Source: Blastomyces gilchristii SLH14081
Taxonomy: Eukaryota > Ascomycota > Eurotiomycetes > Onygenales > Ajellomycetaceae
Direction of reading: 5' to 3'
Length of the DNA stretch: 64,000 nt
Assembly (NCBI RefSeq): GCF_000003855.2
Contig: NW_003101652.1
Coordinates: 356,307-420,306 of the forward strand
A model generated the notes under the pieces. It had not been told where the DNA came from, did no database searches, and saw only the letters and a list, made by a program, of their open reading frames with translations. This document shows positions 41,501-53,800 of the stretch, piece after piece. The position numbers and the translations under genes are program-made. Position 1 is the stretch's first letter; each line of letters begins with the position of its first letter.

Positions 41501-42340
41501 TTTATAAAAGAGTTCTAATCTAATCTGATAATTATACTGAAAATCTTATAAGATCTAAGAACAGCTTTTTATCAATAAATAGATAATCAGATAGAGTATC
41601 TAATAAGTATATTGAAACAGTATCTGCAGTACTTTATCAATTATAATTAGAATAACTGAATGCATTGATTATCACTTATGAAGTTTATATATAATAACTT
41701 AAAGTATGTCAGCACAGATAAAACTCTCTTTGAGATACTTACTAAGACTTATTCATGAATAATCTTGATAAATTCATGAGAGTATACTATAGAGTGTGAT
41801 AATATCTGTGAACAGACTGAGAGAATTCAGAATATTCAGAAGAAAGCTTATAAATTCTTAAGAAAGACTCAAGAGTATTAGAAGAGATACTATGACTTTA
41901 AGTATATTATAAAAAGTTTTAAGAAAGATGATAGAGTCTGACTAAGTTTAGAAAACATCATTATATAGAGATTTAGTAAGAAGCTGAATCTCTTATAGAT
42001 AGAGTTTTATAAGATTATAAAGAAAGTTAGTTTATAGTTCTATAAATTGAAACTATTATCTGAGTTATAAATATATAATATTTTTTATATCTCTTTACTC
42101 TGTGAATATAAGAAATTCTTAGAAGAGAACTCTGTAACTTATCACTCTATTTATAAAGTACTAGAAAGTGAAAGAGAATATTAAATCAAAGAGATTATTA
42201 ACTCAGAGAAGTAAGATTATAAGCTCTGATTCAAGATTCAGTGATAAGAATATTCTGATAAGATAAATAAGTTCACTTAAGAATTATCTGAGCAGATAAG
42301 ATATCTGAAGAAGCTGAGACATGACTTTCATATCATGAAT
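38518..42340 (+). pseudogene. Dead gag-pol of Gypsy element B
   Basis: A degenerate plus-strand polyprotein from the gag zinc knuckle to the chromodomain. Recognisable blocks are EIIQIYIKKNLKN with INYCNLNF (RT fingers), TVFRTVLRLFEYLVMFF, FQSFINKILYIYLNIFV and YLNNVMIYS (RT palm, both Asp lost to Asn), then IQIFLSFVNFYR (end of RT). The integrase is best around 41350-41420, where RYFVLMEWELTAKNF fits the consensus, followed by EWLNALIITYEV near 41650. The tail reads YKIIKKVSLQFYKLKLLSEL and EYKKFLEENS. Gly, Pro, Trp and Arg sites are systematically replaced or turned into stops. Confidence 0.85.
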
Positions 42341-42899
42341 TCTGATAAGTCAGAATGATACAGTCTTCACTAAGAATCTAATTATAATAAAGATATTAAT
42401 ACTGTCATTTATAAACTCTAATCTATAAGATGATGAATTTCTACTGAGATGAACAGTCTGCAGTGTATAAAAAGAGAAGAAGAAATCATATTCTTATTAA
42501 AAAGTTAAAAAACAAAGAAAATAAATAGAGCTGTGAACATAATTTAGAGATTAATAAAGAAAAAATAAAGAAAATTCACACTTATATTCTTAATATCTGT
42601 AATACTCAATCTCTCTGTAACTATCAATTCCTCTCTTCAAAGAAGCAGAGAGTATTATATTCACAGTACAGATAATTATTGTATTTAATACAAAGATTAT
42701 CAGAAATATATAGACTTCAGAGAAGTCAGATATCAGAGTGTATACAGTTACAGCAGAGTCTTAAGAGCTGATAATCTATATATATGATCAGATATTTCTT
42801 ATAAAGCTATATTCACTTTCTCAATTATACTGAAGTATTCAGCTCAGAAATAATTAAGATACAGAGAGAGAGCTTATCTACTCAGATTAACTTCTGTTA

Positions 42900-43950
42900 T
42901 GAATTTATAGTATTTACATTATCTTAATTACCTGGATTTTACAGGTACTCAGAGACTCATCTCTTATTAATAATGAAATTGCAGAAATGTGCTGCAGTGT
43001 GAGAACTGTTGATAGAGAATCTAGACATATTTGTATATATCTGATCAGAGATTGTACAGACAGAGAGAGAGTGATTATAGATCTGCAGAGCTGCAGAGAA
43101 CACTGACAGCACTGAGAGCTTCACAGAAACTATCAGCTAGAATCTGTAAGAAATCACTTACAGAGAGACTTACAGCAAAGAGTGAGACTATACTACTTGA
43201 AGTCAGAGACTGATCTGAGAGAGATACAGAGTTAGTCACTGATCTGAAGATCAGATACAGTGACAGAGCTGAAAAGAATAAAGATACTGTTGTGAACAGA
43301 GATATTTCTATCTCATCAGTTAGTAAAAAGTGATTGAAGAAGTTATAGAAATATCTATAAAAAGCTCAGCAGCAGTCAGATATTGTTCATAAGAATATTA
43401 AAATTGAAAAATATTTTATTCTTGAGAAGTTCTTGAATTAATATACAGATATTATCAGAAATACTCTCTCTCTATTATCTGAGTGAAAACACTTCACAGA
43501 TGAATAAAAATACTCACAGTTTATAAGAATGAAAGCTATTATAAAAAAAGAGAAAAGAAGATGAGAGTTCACAGATAGATCTGAGATATTTATACTACTT
43601 TAGAGAGATTTATTTACACTATAAGTAATCTCACAGAACAGTCAGATCACTTAAGTAAATAAAGAGTGATTATAAATTACAGATCTGAATCTTTCTATAT
43701 AACTATAAAGAGTGATTGCAGACTGTAAACATCTTGATTCTATAATTTTATAGAGTTAATGAAAGAATGAAAAATTTCTTACAATTCTACAGTATCAAAG
43801 AATGATGATTTATAAGAATAAGTGAAAGATTGACTTATAAACACTTCTCTTTAATAAGAGTGATCTCACAGAGAGTAATTCATCTGTAAGATGAATCTGT
43901 ATAATGATTACATAAGAATCTTATAAAAATGATTGAGAGTCAATCAGAAT
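42900..43950 (+). pseudogene. Degraded extra reading frame downstream of pol in Gypsy element B
   Basis: Beyond the chromodomain a further plus-strand frame is open for long runs. The best part, 43031-43213, is basic and Arg-rich (QRESDYRSAELQRTLTALRA). Beyond it the frame continues to about 43950 if TGA, TAG and TAA are read as mutated Trp, Arg or Gln codons. No family was recognised. It may be an accessory gene of this lineage or chance openness of purine-rich DNA. Confidence 0.4.
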
Positions 43951-44202
43951 TCTTCTGTATGAAAGATGTGAGATGAATCTGTGTAATAGTTAGAGAAGAA
44001 TCTATAAATTACAAAGAATCTTACAGAATAAGAAACTAAGTAACAGACTCTTTTCTCTTTATAGTAATAAGAGATTTTTCCTCACTAAGATTTTTTTATA
44101 GATGTGAAGAATTTTTAGTGAGTATCACTGCAGTGCTGAGCTGATTCTACAAAGTCACTCAGTGAAAGACTTCACAGACAAAGTCTTAGAGAGAGAAGAA
44201 TA

Positions 44203-44460
44203 TATAAGAAATCTCACTTCTCATGAATTCTTTATCTCTATTTCTATCTCTTATGTAATTAATGAAGTTAGCAGCTCTTGACTACACACAATTATATAGA
44301 CTGAAGTTCACAAATACTATTCACAACTCAGCTTGAATACTATTATACATTTAATCTTTACATTTTATCTTTCTATCATGAATACTTCTAGTAGTTAACA
44401 GTACATATCATGCCAAGCTGCAAACACCTGAATAATCACCTGCGAGCACTTATTCTTACA
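44203..44460 (+). repeat. 3' LTR of Gypsy element B
   Basis: 258 bp aligned end-to-end with the 5' LTR; its first bases are TATAAG where the other has TGTAAG, a G-to-A change in the terminal TG. Ends TTATTCTTACA and is followed by GTTAC. Confidence 0.9.
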
Positions 44461-44465
44461 GTTAC

Positions 44466-47400
44466 TGAACTAGTGTGAAAAAAATCAGGTGTTTTATACA
44501 TAAAAGTCTTTTATTCTTCTTTTGAAACAGTCTGATCAACTTTTCAATTGAAAACAGACTTAGAAATCTCTTAATTAAAACAGTCTAATCAACTGTTTAA
44601 AAGAGTTTAATAAATATCTCAATTGAAACAGTCTGATCAACTTTTCATTGAGTGAGAACAATGAGTTTAAAAATACACTCAGTTGATGTGAAAAAAGATG
44701 CTTTCTCAAATGCTATTTCTGAGATTGAAATTCTGAAGAGAAGAAAGAAAGAAGAAATAAAGAAATAACAAGTTCTTAAAATACAGAAACTTGAAAAAGT
44801 AAGCAAGATTCTTGAAAAGCAGTGTCTGAGTGAGATGAATGAAGAAGTTCTGTTAATTCTTCATGCTTAGACTAGACAACTACAGAAGATGATCAAGTTC
44901 AAACTTGAAATTTCAAACACAGTTCAAAAAACATTGAAAATTTCTAGTATAATTACTGACTCTTCATTTTACTCTTCTTCTTTTTCTACTTCTTCTTCTT
45001 CTTTAAATGAGAAGAAAACATATGCTCAAGCAGCTGAATCTGCTATCTCTAAATCTACTGCCTCAAAACCTGCTTAAAATTCTGAGAAAACTAAGAAGAA
45101 TACTGCTCATACTTCTATTCACAGAAAAGTGAAGAAAAAAATACAAAAAGAGAAAAGCTTTCAAATCTTCAGAAATAGATGACTTATTCTCAAAGTCTTA
45201 AATCATAGTATCTTGCAAAGAAACAAGCTAAACTCAAATCTTATTTTCAGAATTAGAAATGAAATTAATCAGCAGTTCTTTTCTCAGTTGATGACTGATA
45301 TTGAAGTTTAAAAATCAGTTATAGCTTCAATTGAGTCATTCTTCTTTGAAAACTTCATTATTCTGACTACAATGTCTGAATTCAGTGCAGAATTTCTTAT
45401 TCAGAATGAGAATCTCTGAAAATCAGCAGTAGAATCTTTGTTAAATATAATAATTCTATCTGAGAGAGATGAAAAGTGAGATAAATTCATTCTTTATAAT
45501 ATTTCAGTTGAAATTTTTAACTGTGAAGAAGAAATACTACTTCTCAAAAATGAATTAGAAGAATACAACTCTATTCAACTGAGAAAAGAGCCTGTATGAC
45601 TAAATTTAATTAAGTTCAGATAAAGCAGAAGAAATGTCTCTGTTCTAGTATATACAAAGACACTTGAACAGTCAAAGATCTCTGAAGTAAGAGTAACAGA
45701 TTTGAAAATGAGAGTTCATGAATACAAAGACTCAAGAATGAATCTCAAAGCTCAAACACAGTGTTCAAACTGTCAAAGACATGATCACTTTACAATCTCT
45801 TGTTTTAGAGACTCAAAATATGTATTCTGTGTCAGAGATCACAAAACTAGTGAGTATAAATATAAAACATACTCAAAAAGAGATGAAATATATTAACACA
45901 CTCTGCTTAAATACTCTAATTGTAAAGAAAAACATGTATCTAACTCAAAAGAATGTATGTTTACTTCAAGAACTTAAAAGAACTGAAGAAAAGATGAAGC
46001 TCAAAGTCAATCTAGAACTGAAGAGAATAGTCAAGTCAGTAAACTCATAACTATAAGCTTAAAAAGAAGAAACTCTTAACTATCTAAATCTTCAAACTTC
46101 AATTCTTCAGCTAAATATAAATGAAATTTGAATTCTCAAACTTCTGTTAAGATTAGAGAATTGAGAAATGACTCTGATGATAAACTAGATATAATACAAG
46201 TAGTTAAGATTCCTACTTTTTAAAATAGTTATAATCTACTATCTGATGATAGTGATTAGATTCTACTCCATCTCTACTCTCTTTTAGTATGAATATACAA
46301 CAAAAATAATAAAAAAAGTTTAAAAACTCTTCAAAAATCACATTTATTCAAAATAATGTGAATAGAAACTCAAATTGTATTTATTCTTGTCTTCAAATTG
46401 TATTTGAATAAAAAGTTTATTTTATACTGCTTCAGAAACTGAATTTTGATACTGAGTAAAAATATATTATTTCTCATTCAAGCTACTACTGCTTTCTATC
46501 TTAAAAGTCTGAGATAAAGTCAAGAGTAGTAATTTATGAAAGAAAGAGATTAAAATATTAATTTAATCTAAGATTTAATATCATGTCTGACTCTGATATT
46601 TTGATGAGTGATATTATAGATAAAGAGAATGAGTTTAATACTATACAGCTTATAAACATCTATAATGAAAAGTCATTGAAGAAAAATAACAATATCTGAA
46701 CAATTAATAGAGAATTTCTGAACATAACTTCATTAAGAAACTCTATAATTGTAGAAGATTTCAATACACATCATCTCTGATGAAATTCAGAATATAAAAG
46801 AGCAGTAAGAGCTGATAATCTGATTGAATGAATCTTTGAGCATTTAATAGATTTAGTTAACAAGTCTGATCAATAAACATTCTTCAGAAAAGACATGAAA
46901 TAGAAATTAATTATAGATCTAATCTTCATATCACAAAATCTAATGAAAAAAAGACTTATAAACTAGTTTATTAATTCAAATGAGACATCAGAATTAGATC
47001 ATGAGATTATTCAATTTGATATTAAACTGAGTGAAAAATAAATAAGTGAAAACTCTCTTCTCTCTAATCAGTTTAACTTTGAAAAAGCTGATTGAAAAGC
47101 AGTTGAAGAAAGTATAAAACTGTTAAAATCTGAAAGACAGAGTGAGCTATATTGAAATTCTGATCAAGACATCTCAAATGAAATGCTTGAGAATAGAGTG
47201 AAGCTCATTACATCTATTATTCTAATAAGTGTCAGAGATAATATTTCAAAGAGAAAGTCTTCTAAGTATTCAAAACCTTGATAAAATGAGAATATCTTAT
47301 CTAAAAGAAAACAATTAGCTACTGCTAGAAGAGATTAAAAGAATGATATAATATCTGATAAAGAGTTCAAAGCTGTCAGAAATGAATATTTTTCAGATAT

Positions 47401-50350
47401 TAAAAGAGCTAAAATAGACTGCTGAAATAAATTTCTTAAAGAAGTATAAGAAAAGAAAGTTTTTAAAGCTTTTAACTATACTAAAACAAGAAGTGTAGTA
47501 AAACTTCCAGTCTTAGAATATGAGTTTCAGAATGAATCATATACAGCAAACTCTTTTAAGAAAAAATGTTCTGCTTTTACAAGAATTCTCTTTCAAAACT
47601 CATCAGATTTAGATTCAGAGAAAGAGAATATATTACTTCTCAACTATATTAATGAAAATAACTAAAAATGATCTTATCTTATATAAGATGAATTAGAGTC
47701 AGCTATCTTCTCAAGTTCAGTTAAAACTGCTGCAGAGCCTGATTCAATTAATCACTTAATTATTCAAAATACATACTTCTACTTAAAGAATGAATATTTC
47801 AAGCTCTTTTTTAATCTCTTGAAAAATGAATATCATTCTGAATGCTGAAGAGAAGTTACTGAAGTAATTATTATAAAATCTAATAGAAAAACTTCAATTT
47901 CTAAGTTATATAGAGTAATATCTCTATTGAACTGTCTAGAAAAGATTTTAGAAAAGATAATAACTACTCAACTATCTTTTATAAGCTCTATTAATAACTC
48001 TCTTTTATTCAGTGAATAAATGAGAGATAGAAAACAATGTTCAGTAATTGACACTGTTCTCTCAGTTGTTTATAATATTCAAATAGCAAAGTATGAAGAT
48101 CTGATCTTAACTGTAGTTTTTATTACTATAAAAGAAGCATTTAATCATGTTTCAAAGTTAAAGTGAATTCAGACTTTGAAGATATTAAAACTGTCACTTT
48201 CTCTAATAAAATGAGTTAACTGTTTTATATCTAAAAGAATTATACAACTTTTCTTTGATGAAATAAAATAAGACAAGACTGAGATAAAAATAGAAGTACT
48301 GTAAGAATCTTCAATCTTACTCATTTTATTTACAATATACACTGCATATCTATTCAAAAATAGAAATATGAAAATAGTGTGATCTCTGAGTTATATGAAT
48401 GATATTGATCTAGTCTACAGCTCAAAAACTATTAAAGAGAATTTAAAAATGATTGAAAAAGCTGTAAAGAAAATCTTTGTTAGAGCAGATATCAATCAAA
48501 TTTAATTTAATATGAATAAAACTGAGTTAACTCATTTCTTTTCTAAATTCAATGAGAAAGAACTATTTCTATCTCTTTTAAATAGAGAGATTAAACCCAG
48601 TTTAAATATCAAATAATTAGAAGTATGGTTAAACTCCAAGTTGAATTTTAAATATTATATTCAACAAAGAACTGTCAAGGCAGAAAGACTATTGAACAAC
48701 ATAATCAGACTATTAAATACAGAGAGAGATTCATTCTTCCAGGCTATGAAACAGTTATATATAGCCTGTATTATCTCAGTAGCTGATTATAAAGTTCAAG
48801 TTTAATGAAATAATTAAGGAAATTTCACTGAACTCTTTTAAAGTCTGTAAAACAGAGCTTTGAGATAAATTCTGAAAGCATTCAAATCATCTTCTATTAA
48901 AGTAATGAAAATTGAAGCCTCAATTTCTTCATCTGCTATTAGATTTGAAATGACCTGTATGAACTATACTCTGAGAGTTATAAAGATGAGCTTAAATTAT
49001 ATAATCAGAGAAAGAGTCTGTTCTTCATTTTCATCAATTAACTCTGGAAATAAACTGAATTGAAATAGATTTCTTAATTGAAATGAAAATAATTCTTCAA
49101 AGAAAATGTCTTCTCAACTGTACAGACTATACTCACTGATTAAAAATCAATTTTCTTCTTTAAATATTGAAAAAGTTGATCATGAGAAGATATCTTTCTG
49201 AAGAGAAAAGCTTGAATCTCTTATAAACTTACAAATAAGTGAACTATTTAAAGAGAAAGAATATGAACAGTATTTGAAGAGAATTTCTATAATTAATATA
49301 AAAGACTCTATTATAATTTATTCAGATGACTTAAAAAACAAGAATTTGAAAAGATTAGACACAGACATTGCTTATACTGAAGATAATATTAATTTTATCT
49401 CAGATTTCTGAAATTTAGTCTGTGAATCTGAAGTCTTTGATGCTGAACTATTTATAATAGTGAAAGCTTTCAAACTTATTGAAATAAAATCTCATAAAAG
49501 AGAAAATAGTTTGAAAGAGATATAAATATTCTCTGATAGTCAAGCTGCTTTAAAAAGACTTAGAAATAGTCAGATTTATAATAATTAAATGAATCTTGAA
49601 CTGATCTTAAACTCTGTTTTAAAAATTCAAAAGAGAAGAATATCAAAGCTGATAATTTATCTGCACTGAGTTCCTGCTTATATAAATATTCATAAAAATG
49701 AATTGACTGATTCAGCTGTAAAAAAGAGTTCAGAATTAGGCAGATCTATTCAAAAAATTATATTCTGATCTTTTATAAATAGAAAAATAAAAGAATCTTG
49801 TTTAGACAACTGAAATGAAAGCTGGTGAAAACAAAAGAAGAGTATACATTATTCAAGATTTGAAATAAAACTCAAGTGAAAATCTTCTTTAATTAAATGT
49901 AAAAAGAAAATATTCTCATCTATAATACAGCTAAAACTAGAATATGACTATTTTAAATCTTATATATAAAGATTTGATGATAGATTTAATTTAATAGAAT
50001 GCTTATTCTGCAATACAAATGAGAATTCTGAGTATATTATAATACACTGTGCATTATATAATAGTCTCAAAAGTCAGATTGAAAGAGAAGTATGATCTAA
50101 ATTTATTAAATATGAGATTCTTATTCTCAACTGAGACAGGAATTAAATACTTAATAGACTTTCTATCAGAAACTCAAGCAGCTATAAGAAAATGACTAAA
50201 TTCAGAAATATCTAAATATGAAGAGAAGGAAATTAATCAGATATAGTCTGTTAAAATAGCTATATACTATCTTTTGATAATTTGTTTTATTACAGTCTCT
50301 CTTTACTTTACTTTTTTCTTTCTATTCTTTTCTATCTATCTATTTAATGT
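44466..50350 (+). mobile_element. Tad-like LINE (non-LTR retrotransposon), dead
   Basis: A plus-strand LINE. The 5' region has three imperfect repeats of ACAGTCTGATCAACTTTTC (44527-44650). The ORF1 remnant ends in three CCHC knuckles (CSNCQRHDHFTISC; then two in which the first Cys became Tyr) at about 45757-45955, typical of I/Tad-type ORF1. The ORF2 remnant has an apurinic endonuclease (IVEDFNTHHLW near 46750), RT (KLYRVISLLNCLEKILEKII near 47905; SYMNDIDLV in place of YxDD near 48395), RNase H (IFSDSQAALKRLRNSQ near 49530; HWVPAYINIHKNELTDSA near 49660) and a C-terminal CLFCNTNENSEYIIIHC knuckle near 50010. An RNase H domain in ORF2 supports the Tad/I side. The 3' boundary is approximate. 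Its 5' end probably continues left of Gypsy element B. Confidence 0.85.
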
Positions 50351-50536
50351 GTCTATCTTTAAGACTGTGTTCTCTTTTCTTTTGTCATGATATTGTCAAA
50401 TGATTTCAAAGTATCAGAAGATGTTAAAATACTGTAATTTATAAACAGTTTTTGTATTCTGAGCTGGAATTTTCTGATTTTTCATATCTGAAATTGATGA
50501 ATGTATAATAGTTAACTTTATAGATATAGAAAAAAC

Positions 50537-50867
50537 TGTAAGAGATCTACACTGAATAGATCAGTATAATATTTATAGATCTTATATAACAAAGTGAAAA
50601 ATGTTAAAGAAGGAAAAGAAAAGAGAAAGTATGAGAATCAGTAACTGAAGTGAATATTTATACATGTATGTGATGATGTATGCAGTGAAGCTTCAGAGTG
50701 AAAGAATTTATACACATTCATAGCAGCTGAGAATCAGCGATTGAGAATGACTGAGAATTGAAGCATACACGTTCATGACGGCTGAGGATCGGAGCTTTCA
50801 GCGGAATGCGGAATCTATGAAGTGTAATGAAATAGTTCATATGATTGATCGGGCGCAGCCCGCCACA
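50537..50867 (-). repeat. LTR of Gypsy family A, reverse orientation
   Basis: 331 bp, read on minus: starts TGTGGCGGGCTGCGCCCG and ends TAGATCTCTTACA. It directly abuts the gag end of Gypsy element A, which runs in the opposite orientation. The terminal ~120 bp (50750-50867) keep CG and GG. No target duplication is visible (AAAAC / TGAAC). Confidence 0.8.
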
Positions 50868-50879
50868 TGAACTAGCATT

Positions 50880-53800
50880 GCAAATGCCTGATAATATTAT
50901 TAAATATCTTGATATTCTGTTTCAAGACACTGCTATGCAACAGAAAGTGTTAGATTAATTACAGAGTATTTAACAGAGAAATACTTCTCTTATAACATTC
51001 ATCTCTGACATCAATATCAAGATTCTAGAAGTAGGTGATCAATCTTGAGAGAATTGAATGAAGATATACTTAAGATGGTATTAACTTTTGAACTTCTATA
51101 AACTCTTGTAAGTGTAAATAAAGACCTGACTTATGAAGACTTCTGCACATAACTTCAAACATTGAATAACTGTCTTATCAAGCTTAAGAGTATACAGAAC
51201 AGTAATAGAAGATGTTATATTTCAGTCACTTATATATCTACATCTGTGCTGAAGAATAATAACAATGATACAGATGTTATGAACTGAGTAGACTTAAATG
51301 TCTATACATAAGCAAGAGTCTCTGCTGTCTGAACAGGCTTCTTTAGTCCCTGAAATCACCTCTGAAGAAGTTATCAATTAATGTTAATGAGAGATGTGCA
51401 TCAATTGTAACTGATCAAAACATATTACTTTCAACTGTTAATCAGTCTATATATCTTCTCATTTCAAAGAAAGATCAACACCAGCAGTTCATATCAATCA
51501 CATTGCATTGAAGAAAGATTTGAAAGACAACTATGAAGATACTCTGATAAAACAGGGAAATGATTAGCTTGTGTTCAAATTCACAAACAGAAGCTTAAAG
51601 AGATCAGATGATAACAATTTGAAGAGAAAATAATAATAAATACAATTCTTGTATCTACTGTGATCAATAACATGAATAATATGAAAGTTATAATAGACAG
51701 TGATCTATGTCATTATATAATGATTAAATCTTCAGTTATAAGATGTTACAACCTTCAGTGTATTCTCTTATTAAAACTCTGAGTTCTTGCAGAATTTGAT
51801 AACTCAAAAGACATTTCTACCTGTTACATGATGAAGTTGATCATAGATGTCAAAGAACATCAACATGAAGATACCTATGTATATAAAGTGAATAATCTTG
51901 ATTATAATCTTATGTTAGAACTTGTCTGACTATCTGAATAAGACATTGTGTTAAACACTTAAAACAGAAGCTTAATATTCTTTAACAATGATAGAATTCA
52001 TAAAGATGATATTTGCAAGATCATGAACCTCACACAGATCTCTGTCAATACTTATGAAATGCTCTGAAAAAGAAGTTATTGATAGAACTGCTGACAGTAG
52101 AATCATGTATCAATTCATTTCATCAGTTTGACTGATATCAAGAAAGCTCTAGAGAAGTTATCTTGTACTACAATAACAGATTCTCATACAAAACTCTCTT
52201 AATAATATCATGAATATCTGAATGTCTTCTGATAAGATAATATTACAAATATATCTCTTCTACAAGACTCAGAAGTAGATCACAGTATCAAGTTAGAAAA
52301 GAAGAATAATAAGAACTCTGAGTCATCATGAGACTTTTTTAATAATATGTCTTAACATGAACTTCTTCTTCTTCAGAAGACAATCAACAATCTGTTGAAT
52401 AAGAAATTCATATGTGTTAACAACTCTTTCACTGCAGCTTCTATTCTCTTTGTAAAGAAATCAGATGAAGAGCTCTGATTCTGTGTGAACTATCAAGATC
52501 TGAACAGATTGACAAAGAAAGATTATTATCTTTTATCTCTTATCAATGAAACTCTAGCATGTATCAGATGAGCTTAATAATTTATAAAGTTAAATATCAT
52601 CACTGCATTTCATAAGATTTATATCACTGAAGAAGATGAATGACTCACAGTATTTTAAACATGTTATAATCTCTTTAAATAAGTAGTCACATTCTTTGAA
52701 CTAATCAATACTCTCAGTACATTTCAGAAGTATATTAACTGAGCACTTTAAGATTTTCTTCATAAATTTGCATCTGTATATCTAGATGACATTCTCATCT
52801 TCACTGATAAATTCAGAAAGAAATATCAAGAGTATGTGTGAAGAGCACTACAATGATTACAAGAAGCAGAAATATCAATAGATATTAACAAGTGTGATTT
52901 CAAAGTTAAGAGTATAAAATATCTAGGTTTTATCATAGAAGCTGATAAAAGAATTCAAATGAACTCTGAGAAGATCTCTGTTATTCTCAAATGAGAAGCT
53001 TCATGTACTATGAAAGATGTACAAAGCTTCATTGAATTTACTAACTTCTATCAATGATTTATATGAAACTTCTCAGATATTGTGAGATCACTTACAAAAC
53101 TTATCAAGAAGAACTCAGTATTTCAGTAATCAGTGAATACTGAAGCTGCATTCATATAAATAAAGAAGATATTCATTAATATCTCTCTACTAATAATATT
53201 TAATTCTGATCATAAGACAGTTATTAAAGCTGATTTCTCTGACTATGTCATGAAGATGTCTTATAATTATATAGCTTCATGTCTAAGAAACTGAGTTCTG
53301 CTGAATACAATTATAAAATCTATAATAAGAAACTTCTCACAATTATATACTGTCTAGAAGAATGAGACTCTAAACTTCAAAGTGTCTTCAAATTTAAGAT
53401 AATCACAGATTATAAGAATCTCAAGTATTTCACAATCATCTATAAGCTTACTGAATGTCAGATGTGATGATTCAAGCTATTAAGCTGTTTTCATTTCACT
53501 ATACACTATCACCTCAGCAGTCAGAACTCGATGACAGATACTCTCTCATGATGAGAGTAAGATATATCTTTCAATATAACAGACACCTGTTGAATGAACA
53601 GAGAATATCAGCTCTTAGATCTGAAGATATTAGTTAATCAAGATGAAATAACTCATGATATTATACATGTTTCTCTGATTAGAACATCTTCTCTTTAAAC
53701 TGTCACTGATACTGATATTAATATCTCAGCTTCTTCTATACTGAATAAACTGTGGTATATAACAGCTCAGACTGATGAACTTCTTCAGACTCTCACTGAA

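Larger units (their letters stand above)
37205..44460 (+). mobile_element. Gypsy (Ty3-like) chromodomain LTR retrotransposon B, full length, dead
   Basis: A 7,256-bp element with two 258-bp LTRs (37205-37462, 44203-44460) flanked by the 5-bp duplication GTTAC (37200-37204, 44461-44465). A purine tract (GAGAGAGAAGAA) lies just before the 3' LTR. Reading through stops on plus gives, in order: a zinc-knuckle remnant with Cys changed to Tyr (YFIYFKLEHLYINC, about 38520-38570), reverse transcriptase (LRLYINYCNLNF; FEYLVMFFSLTN; YLNN in place of YLDD, about 39420-39750), RNase H (about 40090-40400), integrase (about 41080-41900) and a chromodomain-like tail (about 42120-42340). Gene order RT-RNaseH-INT defines Gypsy. 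About 1.8 kb of extra sequence lies between the chromodomain and the 3' LTR. It cannot move by itself. Confidence 0.9.
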
